From positions 59,952-123,951 of the forward strand of contig JBMHDV010000018.1 of the NCBI GenBank assembly GCA_049889215.1: a stretch of 64,000 nt of DNA. The letters run 5' to 3'. Made by a program: the position numbers and the translations under genes. Below, piece after piece: positions 33,892 through 42,735 of this stretch. The stretch's first letter is position 1, and every line of letters begins with the position of its first letter. The stretch is from UBA817 sp049889215. GTDB lineage: Bacteria; Margulisbacteria; Marinamargulisbacteria; UBA817. A model generated the notes under the pieces. It had not been told where the DNA came from. It did no database searches and saw only the letters and a program-made list of their open reading frames with translations.

Positions 33892-34422
33892 ATGACATGG
33901 GTGGGGATCCTTACAAAAAAGAACAATAATTTTAAGTATAACTTCAAACAAGTTGCTATATCTTTAAACGGATTCGAAAACTTTTTATGTTTTTTAAAGC
34001 GACCTTTATTATTTGTTATTTATGCTGATCAAGACACAGCAATCATACAAGAATATTTGGTTCGAGCATCTTCAAAAGTCACACCATTTGTTTATAAAAA
34101 AACTGGACCATGGGATTACCGGCCATTGAATAAGTGGCAGTATGGGTGGTGCATTGTTTTGGGAGCATGCATGGCCATTTTAGTTTACATGGCAATAACA
34201 ACCAAAATAACAAGAAAAAGTTATGTGGGACCTGAAGGTCAAACGTTTGGACAATTCGAAAAAACAATCGAATGGGCAAAACAAGTATGTAATGGAACTG
34301 CCTGTATGGATCAATTGGCCATGTTTCCATCAGAGGTTTGGGTAAAGGTGTCGCAGTCAGTTCCAGGGCTTGTATCATGTGAATTAAAAACAATGGGGGT
34401 GTATCGGTGCATTATCGATTAG
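33892..34422 (+). CDS. Inner-membrane protein of secretin operon
   Basis: A 176-residue protein with ~85 residues in the cytoplasm, one membrane helix (YGWCIVLGACMAILVYMAI, residues ~84-102) and ~70 residues outside containing four cysteines (VCNGTACMD, VSCEL, YRCIID). The topology is like PilN or GspL/GspC-type assembly proteins, which bridge the inner membrane to a secretin. I see no sequence match to a named family. It overlaps the next gene by 16 bases. Confidence 0.55.
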   Translation: MTWVGILTKKNNNFKYNFKQVAISLNGFENFLCFLKRPLLFVIYADQDTAIIQEYLVRASSKVTPFVYKKTGPWDYRPLNKWQYGWCIVLGACMAILVYMAITTKITRKSYVGPEGQTFGQFEKTIEWAKQVCNGTACMDQLAMFPSEVWVKVSQSVPGLVSCELKTMGVYRCIID

Positions 34423-34652
34423 TTATTTATGGCACATTGGTGCTAATGGGAATCGGGTGGCAGTGGTGGAACGTCCGTCAAGAAAAAACAGCGTTGCTAA
34501 CGCAATTAAACTCAACGTGTTTCGTCGATGTGTCGATGGATGATTGGGGACATCGTATGTCACATCAATTGAACTCTATTGGTTGTCGCCAAGGGTGGGT
34601 TATGGTTCGTATGGATCAATTAAAACCAACTCCAACGGTGGTCACCCAATGA
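34407..34652 (+). CDS. Small membrane protein of secretin operon
   Basis: An 81-residue protein starting with GTG. It has one N-terminal membrane helix (LVIYGTLVLMGIGWQWW) and a short outer domain with two cysteines (STCFVD, SIGCRQG). This is a PilO/GspM-like topology, but too short for those families. It overlaps both neighbours (16 bases before; ATGA after), so it is co-translated with the secretin gene. Confidence 0.55.
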   Translation: MHYRLVIYGTLVLMGIGWQWWNVRQEKTALLTQLNSTCFVDVSMDDWGHRMSHQLNSIGCRQGWVMVRMDQLKPTPTVVTQ

Positions 34653-35542
34653 TTAAATTTATAATAATTCATCTAATAACAGGGTGCATTGGGTTGGTTG
34701 CAAATTCGCCCATCATCAGTACGCCAATTGGTGCGGCAAAATCTGAGTTTCGGTATGTCTACTTAAAACACATCAATACCTTCACTGCAATTCCATTACT
34801 GAAGGGGATATGCCAATCTTGTGATTGGGTTGTGGGGCACCAGCACCAAAGCCTTGGGGTGAGAGCTGGAAAATCGCAATGGCAGCAATTAAAAAAAGCC
34901 ATTCAACGCATCGATAAGCCAACCCCACAGATTGGACTATCTATTGAGGTTGTCGAAGTAAGTAATCTACAATCAGCACGGTATCAACAGTTGTTATCTC
35001 AACTCACAGAGCCTTTGCAAATGAATCAAAAAATATCAACCATGCTGCAGCTCATGGTAAGTTCGGGTAATGCCAGTGTTGTATCATCGCCACAACTGGT
35101 CGGAGTTGCCGGCAAACCGATAATATTGCACGTTGGTGAGCGTATCCCGTACACCAACTCTGTCGACAGTGGCAATTTCCGAACCACACAATTAAACTAC
35201 ATCGATACAGGAATTAAATTGACGGTTACACCTTATAAGCATTACGGGCAAGCGGTAGATTTGGTTATTGAGTTGTCCTATAACACCATCAGTGGGTACC
35301 GTAGTGAAATGGGGATGGATTTGCCCATAGTGGCATCTCGACAATCATCGGTAACAGCAACGACCAAGTTGGGCAATGCATTGGTATTTGCTGGTTTATT
35401 GGACCAAAGTCAGCACGTATCCATAGAAAAGGTTCCGTTATTAGGTGACTTGCCATGGATCGGTGGCCTGTTTCAACGCCAAGTGAGTCAAAAAAAGTCC
35501 ACAGATGTCATTTATAAAATTACTCCTCATTTGATTCGCTAA
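34649..35542 (+). CDS. Minimal secretin (PilQ/GspD family)
   Basis: About 297 residues from the ATG at 34649, which overlaps the previous stop. A signal peptide (FIIIHLITGCIGLVANS) is followed by one small N1-like domain (YLKHINTFTAIPLLKGI... AIQRIDKP) and the secretin core: PQIGLSIEVVEV, NASVVSSPQLVGVAGKPI, GIKLTVTP, and VPLLGDLPWIGGLFQ, the family hallmark. Typical PilQ or GspD have 600-750 residues and several N-domains, so this is among the shortest possible. It should form a ring in the outer membrane. No pilin, ATPase or platform gene is near. Confidence 0.85.
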   Translation: MIKFIIIHLITGCIGLVANSPIISTPIGAAKSEFRYVYLKHINTFTAIPLLKGICQSCDWVVGHQHQSLGVRAGKSQWQQLKKAIQRIDKPTPQIGLSIEVVEVSNLQSARYQQLLSQLTEPLQMNQKISTMLQLMVSSGNASVVSSPQLVGVAGKPIILHVGERIPYTNSVDSGNFRTTQLNYIDTGIKLTVTPYKHYGQAVDLVIELSYNTISGYRSEMGMDLPIVASRQSSVTATTKLGNALVFAGLLDQSQHVSIEKVPLLGDLPWIGGLFQRQVSQKKSTDVIYKITPHLIR

Positions 35543-35585
35543 CCCACAACTATTCACAAACACGCTTAGCTGCTACACTGTGGTG

Positions 35586-37154
35586 ATGTTTGATTTGATC
35601 ATAAAAAAACCAACCAATATTAAGAATGACCTACTATCGGGGTTAACAGTGGCCTTGGCCTTGGTGCCAGAAGCCATTGCCTTTTCATTTGTGGCACATG
35701 TAGATCCAACGATTGGATTATATGCGGCGTTTATGATGGGCTTAATTACAGCTATTTTTGGTGGCAGACCCGGCATGATTTCAGGAGCAACCGGTGCGGT
35801 TGCTGTCATTTTTGCACCATTGGTGATTCAACAAACCGCAGCAAACGGCATGGAGTCAGCCCTTGGTCATTTGTTTTTGGCCGTTGTAATCATGGGACTC
35901 ATTCAGGTAGTCTTTGGGGTTTGTAAATTTGGTAAATTTATTCGTTTAATTCCACATCCTGTCATGTTGGGGTTTGTTAATGGATTGGCTATTGTGATTT
36001 TTAAAGCTCAGTTTGGCCAATTTATGGTTGATGGGCAATTGATGCCGTTGGTACCGTTGGCCGTGATGTTAACTTTAGTTGTGACTACAATGGCCATTAT
36101 TCAGTGGTTGCCAAAGTTGACAACTGCAATACCAGCTACACTGACAGCCATTATTGTAATTTCTGGAGCATCTGTGGTGGTTCGTCAGTTTGGTATAGAG
36201 GTTTATACTGTGTTGGACTTCGTTCAAAACTTAGACCCAACCAAAACCACATTGCAAGCATCATTACCATCATTTCAGTTGCCACTTATTTCGTGGGATG
36301 CCATAAAGACAGTATTGCCTTATTCGGTATTGGCGGCGGCAGTTGGATTGATTGAGTCTTTGATGACCCTTACTTTGGTGGATGAGCTAACTGAAACACG
36401 TGGGCAAGGAAACAAAGAAAGCATTGGCCAAGGCTTAGCAAATATCATTAATGGTTTTTTTGGTGGTATGGGTGGCTGTGCAATGATTGGGCAGAGCATG
36501 ATTAATATTCGCGGGGGTGGGCGTGGTCGCTTATCTGGTATTATGGCCGCATTATCATTATTATTTTTTATTTTATTTGGAGCGGCATTGATTGAAGCCA
36601 TTCCATTGGCAGCATTAGTTGGAGTAATGTTTATGGTATCAATTGCAACATTCGAGTGGTCCAGCTTTCGAATTATGAATAAAATACCACGAGCAGATGC
36701 CATGGTGATTGTGATTGTATCATTGGTGACTGTGGTGGTGGACTTGGCCATTGCTGTTATAGCTGGGGTAATTATTTCAGCACTCGTATTTGCTTGGCAG
36801 CAAGGAAAGAAAATTGAAGTAACAAAAACAGATGATTCAGACGGTTATAAGTTATACAAGCTAAAAGGTGCGTTGTTTTTTGGGTCTGTTCAAACATTTA
36901 AAGATGCGTTTGATGTGCAAGGTGACCCTGCTGATGTTGTTATTGATTTTCGACATATTCGTGTCTATGATCACTCTGGTATTGAGGCAATTCAAAATAT
37001 TGCTGAACGGTATGGTAAACTTGATAAAAAACTTCACTTATTAAATGTTAGCAGTGAGTGTTCAGTTCTAATTGGTAATGCGGATAATATTGTTGAAGTC
37101 AGCATTATTAAGAATTTAAATCATTGGCGAATTGCTAGCGATCAATTGGCCTGA
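35586..37154 (+). CDS. SulP-family anion transporter with STAS domain
   Basis: About 522 residues: SLC26/SulP membrane domain with 12-14 helices (LLSGLTVALALVPEAIAFSF, GLYAAFMMGLITAIFGGRPGMISGATGA) and a C-terminal STAS domain (~residues 420-520, including VVIDFRHIRVYDHSGIEAIQ). Such proteins carry sulfate, bicarbonate or other anions; the GATGA region resembles BicA-type bicarbonate transporters, but substrate cannot be read from sequence. GTG, GTG and ATG starts lie in tandem at 35580-35588. It converges with the MATE gene, overlapping by 13 bases. Confidence 0.9.
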   Translation: MFDLIIKKPTNIKNDLLSGLTVALALVPEAIAFSFVAHVDPTIGLYAAFMMGLITAIFGGRPGMISGATGAVAVIFAPLVIQQTAANGMESALGHLFLAVVIMGLIQVVFGVCKFGKFIRLIPHPVMLGFVNGLAIVIFKAQFGQFMVDGQLMPLVPLAVMLTLVVTTMAIIQWLPKLTTAIPATLTAIIVISGASVVVRQFGIEVYTVLDFVQNLDPTKTTLQASLPSFQLPLISWDAIKTVLPYSVLAAAVGLIESLMTLTLVDELTETRGQGNKESIGQGLANIINGFFGGMGGCAMIGQSMINIRGGGRGRLSGIMAALSLLFFILFGAALIEAIPLAALVGVMFMVSIATFEWSSFRIMNKIPRADAMVIVIVSLVTVVVDLAIAVIAGVIISALVFAWQQGKKIEVTKTDDSDGYKLYKLKGALFFGSVQTFKDAFDVQGDPADVVIDFRHIRVYDHSGIEAIQNIAERYGKLDKKLHLLNVSSECSVLIGNADNIVEVSIIKNLNHWRIASDQLA

Positions 37155-38461
37155 TTGGTTAATAATTCCGGATATTTATACCAAAGTAAACTGAATGTGC
37201 TGAGTTGAAACAATTGAAATAGTGTATAGAAAATCCAAATACTATTAATTCCAAATTCCAAAACCACACCACAATAATACGCGCCAGGTAAATAAAATAG
37301 CCAATGCAATACAGTGGAGATGATCGCAACAATTTTAGTCTTGTCTGCACCGTATAATGCATGCATGAAAATTAATGCGCCTACCTCTAAAAATACGCCA
37401 ATGGCATCAAGCCGTATAGGAATTATTCCCATGGTTATAAGTGTAGGATCTGAAATGAATTGCTTAAGAATCATCGTTGGAAATAAAAAAACAATCATGG
37501 AGAATAAGCCAATAATTAAGGCCCCAAATTTGGCAACTTTTAAGGGCCAAGCCCGAGCAGAAAAATAGTCTTTTTTACCTAAAGACTCTGAGACTAGCGT
37601 CATTGTAGTAAGGCCTAAAGCAACACCCGGTAAGATGGCAATTAATAGAATGTTAACCAGAACATTCCCAATGGCCATGGCATTGGGGCCCAATTGACCA
37701 AGAATCCAATAAAATGTTGCGATGCCACCGGCAAATGCAATTTGTTGTAAGCTGATGGGAATACTTAGCGATTTTAACCATTGAATATGGTATCGAAATT
37801 GAGTTTTATTAAGTGTGATAAATACGTAATGTCGAGCATCAATTAAATAAATAATGGCACCAATAACCAACGCAATACTACTGGCTAATCCTGCACCTGC
37901 AGCCCCAAGAATTGGAAACCCGAAATAGCCAAAAATAAATCCTGTGTTTAAGAGTATATTTAATGAATGTATTAATATGATGACTTTTAAATATCGCATG
38001 GGTGTTTCCATGCCATTCCAAAAACCACGAATCACCAAGCAAATAGCAAAAAAAGGCAAACCAAGAATTCGATAACGTAAGTAATCATCCCCAATTGTTG
38101 CAACCGTAATATTATCAGAAAATAATGCGGTAAGCTGCGTTGATAAAATGAGCGTGATGCTAGTGACAACAATTGCAATACAAATCGAAATGCCTAGCCC
38201 CAATTGCAGGGGTAATGGAATAGACTTTTGGTTTCCTTCACCTAGGTGACGGGCCACTATGGTTTGGACCCCTGAAGATAATCCAATGATGAAAACAAAT
38301 AATACGTAGAATAAAAAAGCACCAATACCAGCACCTGCCAAAGCGAGTGCTCCTAAACGTCCAATCATTAATGTGTCTACTAAATTTAGAATGTTTTGTG
38401 ACATCATGCCGCCCATAATTGGTAAGCTCAATCCTAAAATACGTTTTGTTGCTTTAGACAT
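37142..38461 (-). CDS. MATE-family efflux transporter
   Basis: About 439 residues with 12 membrane helices, in the NorM/DinF-like MATE family. N-terminal ILGLSLPIMGGMMSQNILNLVDTLMIGRLG and the mid-protein GAAGAGLASSIALVIGAI are typical, as is the internal symmetry of two six-helix halves. These proteins export cationic drugs and metabolites with Na+ or H+. I prefer the ATG at 38461, next to the first helix, over the ATGs further upstream. No clear Shine-Dalgarno. No regulator nearby. Confidence 0.88.
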   Translation of the reverse strand: MSKATKRILGLSLPIMGGMMSQNILNLVDTLMIGRLGALALAGAGIGAFLFYVLFVFIIGLSSGVQTIVARHLGEGNQKSIPLPLQLGLGISICIAIVVTSITLILSTQLTALFSDNITVATIGDDYLRYRILGLPFFAICLVIRGFWNGMETPMRYLKVIILIHSLNILLNTGFIFGYFGFPILGAAGAGLASSIALVIGAIIYLIDARHYVFITLNKTQFRYHIQWLKSLSIPISLQQIAFAGGIATFYWILGQLGPNAMAIGNVLVNILLIAILPGVALGLTTMTLVSESLGKKDYFSARAWPLKVAKFGALIIGLFSMIVFLFPTMILKQFISDPTLITMGIIPIRLDAIGVFLEVGALIFMHALYGADKTKIVAIISTVLHWLFYLPGAYYCGVVLEFGINSIWIFYTLFQLFQLSTFSLLWYKYPELLTNQAN

Positions 38462-38544
38462 TTCATTATTATACCGATAAAAAAAATGTTTAGAAATTAT
38501 CATAGCTGGGAACAAGGTATTTATATCCCAACATTGGAGGAATC

Positions 38545-38640
38545 ATGAAAGACGTAATATACCGTTTATTAACTTTGCCAATTCGGCGTTATACAGAAGC
38601 CCCTTGGAGTCATTCTGTAGCGAGAATTAATCACCGTTAA
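38545..38640 (+). CDS. 31-residue leader peptide coupled to patatin gene
   Basis: A short frame with a strong ribosome-binding site (GGAGG, 4 bases before ATG 38545). It encodes a 31-residue, Arg-rich amphipathic peptide (starts MKDVIYRLLTLPIRRYTE). Its stop TAA shares the A with the ATG of the patatin gene (TAATG), and the patatin start has no ribosome-binding site of its own. This arrangement implies translational coupling. The peptide itself may bind membranes; no family recognised. Confidence 0.55.
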   Translation: MKDVIYRLLTLPIRRYTEAPWSHSVARINHR

Positions 38641-39734
38641 TGCAAAGCCCGACAGGACTTGTTTTGTCGGGTGGGGGGGCTAGAACTGCCTTTCAAGTAG
38701 GTGTGTTGAAAGCCATCAGTGAATGGGTAAAAAAAGATATTGTTCCATTTGATGTGATTACTGGCACGAGTGCAGGTTCAATTAATGCCGCATATTTAGC
38801 TGCAAATGCGGATCAATTTCATGATGCTGTCGCCATGATGTCAAAAATGTGGGGAACCTTAACCACCAAACAAGTGTATAACTCTGATATTATTTCGATA
38901 AATCACGCAAAAACATTGTTCAATTTATTCAATAAAATACGTAAAGGTATGCATGACTCCAATAGTATTTTAAATGCATTTCCATTGGCAAAGTTATTAT
39001 CAGATCGAATTGATTTTGACAGAATTCAATATTGTTTAAATGAAGGTTTTTTGAATAGTTTGGCAATAACCGCAACTAGTTTTCAGCATTCGATGTCAAC
39101 AACATTTGTGCAGTCCAATCAAACCGTTGAATGGGAACGTGTTCGGCGTGCTGGAGTTCTACAAAATATTAAAGTTAAACATTTAATGGCATCCACTGCT
39201 ATTCCATTTTTATTTCCCCCAGTGAAGATAAATAATCAGTTTTTTGGTGATGGCAGTTTAAGGAATTTCGCGCCATTAAGTCCGGCCATTCGTTGTGGTG
39301 CAGAGAATTTAATTGTCATTGGCATTCGACCACTTGAAGATCCTGTTGTTATCGAAAAAAAGCGACTTTCATTTGGTGATATTTTTTCAAAAATTTTAAA
39401 TACCATTTTATTTGATTCGTTAGATGTGGATCATGAGCGATTATCACGAATTAATGAAACAATTGAAAATCAGTCATTTAAAAGTAAATTAAAACCAATA
39501 CATTCGATTATTATCCGACCCACGGTTGATTTTAAAGAGCTCGTTAATGAGTATGATTATGAATGCCCACTAATTCTAAGGCAATTGCTTCGACTGATTG
39601 GTTCAAAAAATAATGGGAATGATCTAAAAAGCTATTTAATGTTTGAACCAGGGTACTTAAGTGCATTAATTGACCAAGGTTATCTAGATGCACAAAAACA
39701 TAAAGACAAAATTATTGAATGCCTAAATAACTAA
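38640..39734 (+). CDS. Patatin-like phospholipase
   Basis: A 364-residue patatin/RssA-type lipid acyl hydrolase. Oxyanion loop SGGGARTAFQVGVL, nucleophile elbow GTSAG (Ser in DVITGTSAGSINAAYLA) and catalytic Asp in FFGDGSLRNFAPLSPAI are all present. There is no signal peptide. Bacterial relatives include secreted toxins (ExoU) and housekeeping RssA/YjjU proteins; the short size favours an intracellular enzyme. Start overlaps the 31-residue leader peptide; a strong terminator follows two bases after the stop. Confidence 0.9.
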   Translation: MQSPTGLVLSGGGARTAFQVGVLKAISEWVKKDIVPFDVITGTSAGSINAAYLAANADQFHDAVAMMSKMWGTLTTKQVYNSDIISINHAKTLFNLFNKIRKGMHDSNSILNAFPLAKLLSDRIDFDRIQYCLNEGFLNSLAITATSFQHSMSTTFVQSNQTVEWERVRRAGVLQNIKVKHLMASTAIPFLFPPVKINNQFFGDGSLRNFAPLSPAIRCGAENLIVIGIRPLEDPVVIEKKRLSFGDIFSKILNTILFDSLDVDHERLSRINETIENQSFKSKLKPIHSIIIRPTVDFKELVNEYDYECPLILRQLLRLIGSKNNGNDLKSYLMFEPGYLSALIDQGYLDAQKHKDKIIECLNN

Positions 39735-39735
39735 A

Positions 39736-39774
39736 AAAGCTCTCGAGTAGGGGGGGACAATCCTCGAGAGCTTT
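39736..39774 (+). terminator. Rho-independent-type hairpin after patatin
   Basis: AAAGCTCTCGAG (39736-39747) pairs perfectly with CTCGAGAGCTTT (39763-39774): a 12-bp stem with a 15-base G-rich loop, followed by a short T-rich stretch. It is the clearest terminator in the window. Confidence 0.85.
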
Positions 39775-39845
39775 CTTATACTCATATAGAGTATTTGATT
39801 TAATAATAATCAATAAATTCTTAAATGACAATGCATATCTTATTT

Positions 39846-40970
39846 AAACTTCTCCACTAGAGTGTGATAAGTTATATGAATTTAATGTTGCGTAATATAA
39901 AAATTAATAAAGGATTTGACATAATTTGTTAGTTCAATTAAATTTTAAGCATGAAGCCTCGGGGGGAAAGAGACTGTTGCCGGATAAAAAATGCATACCG
40001 AAATGGTCAATTTAAACGATCTTCGGACGGACAAGTTTTACAACGCTATAAATGCAAAACATGCAGTCAAACATTTTCAGCTGCAACTTTGAGTGCATTA
40101 CGAGGTCAAAAAAAACGAACCATAAATCAGCCATTAATGCAGTTATTAAGTCATAATGTATCAATGAGTAGTGCAGCAAAAATATTACGAGTAAATCCTA
40201 AAACGATTGCTAGAAAACTAGCCTTTTTAGGAAACGTTTGTAGACAACGATTAAGAAATGAATTATTGAAGTATCAAAATTTAGACGCTATTCAATTTGA
40301 CGAATTGCAAACCATAGAGCATACCAAATGTAAGCCCTTATCAGTTGCTGTTGTGGTGGCAAAAAAAGAAAGAAAAATTTTAGGCTTTAAGATTTCAAAA
40401 ATGCCCGCAACAGGACCCTTAGCAAAGGTTTCACTTAAAAAATATGGTAAACGACCCGATCAGCGTAAGCAGGGAATGTCTCGACTCTTTAATGATATGT
40501 CGAAGTATTTAAAACCGGATATACGAATTTCATCTGATGAGTGTGCATTTTATAAAGGAATCGTACGGACTTATTTTCCATACGCAACTTATACACAATA
40601 CTTGGGTAAGAAAGGGTGTGTGACTGGTCAGGGTGAACTAAAAAAAACTAAATTCGATCCTATTTTTACTATCAATCATACATTTGCAATGATGCGAGCA
40701 AATATTAGTCGCTTGATTAGAAAAACATGGAATACGACTAAATGTATTCAAGCACTTGAGGACCACATTAGCATCTATGTTTGGATGCACAATAATTATC
40801 GAACCCCACTATTTTTAGCGTAATTACAGGTACAGTGCGTCTAAAAGTTAAATAATGAGGTTGATTATGAGATTTACTTTAGAAAATATGATTTAAATAG
40901 TTATTAATTTAACAGTTTCAAATTTATTGAAATTGTTGGTTCACTTTTTCACACCCTAATGGAGGAGTTT
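39846..40970 (+). mobile_element. Insertion sequence, about 1.1 kb
   Basis: A transposase gene lies between imperfect terminal inverted repeats of ~26 bp: left 39846-39871 (AAACTTCTCCACTAGAGTG...) and right 40945-40970, whose reverse complement reads AAACTCCTCCATTAGGGTG..., with about five mismatches. I cannot see a target-site duplication. It sits between patatin and cysQ. The transposase suggests an IS1/IS1595-like group; exact family not resolved. Confidence 0.75.
39951..40823 (+). CDS. IS transposase, IS1/IS1595-like
   Basis: A 290-residue DDE-type transposase. The N-terminus has a zinc-ribbon-like DNA-binding part: ERDCC...RNGQFKRSSDGQ...RYKCKTCSQTFS. A CC replaces the usual CPxC, so the ribbon may be degenerate. 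A helix-turn-helix follows (SMSSAAKILRVNPKTIARKLAFLG), then likely catalytic residues: Asp in AIQFDELQT, Asp in RISSDECAFY and Glu in ALEDHISIYVWMHN. An in-frame stop just upstream limits the start to this ATG region. The frame is intact, so the element may be active. Confidence 0.8.
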   Translation: MKPRGERDCCRIKNAYRNGQFKRSSDGQVLQRYKCKTCSQTFSAATLSALRGQKKRTINQPLMQLLSHNVSMSSAAKILRVNPKTIARKLAFLGNVCRQRLRNELLKYQNLDAIQFDELQTIEHTKCKPLSVAVVVAKKERKILGFKISKMPATGPLAKVSLKKYGKRPDQRKQGMSRLFNDMSKYLKPDIRISSDECAFYKGIVRTYFPYATYTQYLGKKGCVTGQGELKKTKFDPIFTINHTFAMMRANISRLIRKTWNTTKCIQALEDHISIYVWMHNNYRTPLFLA

Positions 40971-41009
40971 TCGATTGGCACACCCCGGCCACTTATGTAT
41001 CATAGTCCT

Positions 41010-41786
41010 ATGATTGATATTCTATCTCCAATTATTGATGACGTAATTAAGGTAGGGGAACTGGCCTATGAAAAGTACCGTTCCGATGTCAAAATTACCA
41101 TAAAGGATGACCAAACCCCTGTGACAAATGTTGATCAAATGATACATGAGGAGCTTCTTAAATCATTAAATCAATATTTTCCTGACATTCCCGTCATCTC
41201 TGAAGAGGGTGAAATTCCTAGTGTACAGGAACGTCAAGCAATGGTGGACTACTGGGCACTTGATCCTTTGGATGGTACGGTAGATTTTATTAAAGAAACA
41301 GATCAGTTTGTTATTTCATTGGGATATATTTCTAAGGGAAATCCCACCATGGGAATCATTCATCATCCGGTGTCAGGAACAACATGGATGGCCGTAAGTA
41401 AATGCGGTGTATTTATTCAACAGCATGGCGGCCAGTTGGTTCCCTTAGCGGCCCTCCCAAAAATTGAACGAGATGACCATGTTATTTTAGTAAGTGCGCA
41501 TAGAAATGACCATGATTTAACCAATATTATTGCTCGACAACGCGAAAAGGAATTGAATCGCTCTGTTCGGATTGTCCCATTAGGGTCAGCACTCAAATTT
41601 GGGTATTTGGTTGAAGGTAGAGCCGATGAGTATGTTCGATTTACAAACACCAAGGAATGGGATGTCGCAGCAGGTCATTGTTTAGTTAATGAAGCGGGGT
41701 TTGAAATGGTCGCACTGGATTTGACCTCTCCAATTGAATATCAAACTGAGGACATGATCATCCCACCCTTTACGATTCGTCGATAA
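41010..41786 (+). CDS. cysQ: 3'(2'),5'-bisphosphate nucleotidase
   Basis: About 258 residues of the inositol-monophosphatase superfamily, CysQ type, which removes the 3' phosphate from PAP/PAPS. Metal-binding motifs: VISEEGEIP, WALDPLDGTVDFIKE and KEWDVAAGHCLVNEAG. I start it at ATG 41010 because the upstream ATG at 40959 lies inside the right inverted repeat of the adjacent insertion sequence; ATG 40995 is also possible. The IS may have changed the native promoter or N-terminus. CysQ versus general IMPase is not certain, but the pattern favours CysQ. Confidence 0.83.
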   Translation: MIDILSPIIDDVIKVGELAYEKYRSDVKITIKDDQTPVTNVDQMIHEELLKSLNQYFPDIPVISEEGEIPSVQERQAMVDYWALDPLDGTVDFIKETDQFVISLGYISKGNPTMGIIHHPVSGTTWMAVSKCGVFIQQHGGQLVPLAALPKIERDDHVILVSAHRNDHDLTNIIARQREKELNRSVRIVPLGSALKFGYLVEGRADEYVRFTNTKEWDVAAGHCLVNEAGFEMVALDLTSPIEYQTEDMIIPPFTIRR

Positions 41787-41832
41787 TTCAAGCTATTGAT
41801 TAATTAGCATCAATCTTAGATAATTTATTTTA

Positions 41833-42726
41833 ATGAAATTAATCCTATCTTTTCTAATAGTCTTAGGTCATTTTCTTGTAGCTGTTGAAACAGGTGTTTT
41901 AAATGTATTTACAGATTTGCCAAGGGCATTAATTAAAGTCGATGGACTAATTGTTGCTGAAGAATCGGTAGTTAAATTACCGGTTGAGGTTGGTGAACAT
42001 TATGTGCAGGTATTATTTGATGAAGAGTTGGTTTACGCAGAAAAAGTTACTGTTAAAAAAAATCGGTCAACAACAGTTGTATCTGAGCATTTTGTCGATA
42101 TCATTACAAAAACACCATCTCGTGGGGCAATTGATCGCGAGGTAGAGCGTTTGAGAAAGTCTAGGGGGAATATTGGGCTTGGTTTCATTTCAAACACCAA
42201 GTTGCAAAGCCAATTGATATCAATGAAATGGTGGGCACATAAGCATTTTGGTGCACAGGCTTTAGTTGGGGGTAGTCGTGATGGCTCGAATGAAAAAGGG
42301 CTTGTCGGTGGCCGGTTATTTGTATCGCCATCTGAAAAAATTTACTCTGATCAAGTATTGTCTGGCAAAGTGTTTGTTGGGTTAGGTCAAAAAACAACGG
42401 GGAATCAAACCCAACATATATCTCAAACGTACAGTGAATTTGGAATTGTTGTAGAAGCGTTTGTTGGGCAGGTAGTGAAAGAGTTTATGGACGCCCGTTA
42501 TAGTTCAGGGGTTTTTTATGAACGGTCCACCACAACACGAACAACTAAAGATGGTGAAACAGTAGAAGAAGAAACCACAGATAGCAATACAGGTGAAGTA
42601 ATAAGGGATCTAATGATTGTCGTCTTAACTCAAATAGGGCATGTGAGTGGCGAATTAACAACCGTAAAATTACCAAATCAACCCGCCGAACAGACAGTTG
42701 GCGTTGGAATTCATTTTTATTTTTAG
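41833..42726 (+). CDS. Exported PEGA-like protein, copy 1
   Basis: A 297-residue protein with a signal peptide (LILSFLIVLGHFLVAVE). The first ~80 residues look like a PEGA domain (GVLNVFTDLPRALIKVDG... VEVGEHYVQVLFDEELVY). The rest is predicted beta-rich and ends VGVGIHFYF, an outer-membrane-barrel-like C-terminus. It shares HFVDIxTKTxxRGAIxRE with its neighbour at 42736, so the two are tandem paralogues. A Thr/Glu-rich insert (~residues 235-258) is unique to this copy. Role unknown, probably envelope. Confidence 0.65.
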   Translation: MKLILSFLIVLGHFLVAVETGVLNVFTDLPRALIKVDGLIVAEESVVKLPVEVGEHYVQVLFDEELVYAEKVTVKKNRSTTVVSEHFVDIITKTPSRGAIDREVERLRKSRGNIGLGFISNTKLQSQLISMKWWAHKHFGAQALVGGSRDGSNEKGLVGGRLFVSPSEKIYSDQVLSGKVFVGLGQKTTGNQTQHISQTYSEFGIVVEAFVGQVVKEFMDARYSSGVFYERSTTTRTTKDGETVEEETTDSNTGEVIRDLMIVVLTQIGHVSGELTTVKLPNQPAEQTVGVGIHFYF

Positions 42727-42735
42727 GAGGATCAA

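Noticed and set aside
40959..41009. Longer N-terminus for cysQ starting at 40959
   Set aside because: The ATG lies in the insertion sequence's right terminal repeat, and the encoded residues are not conserved in the family.
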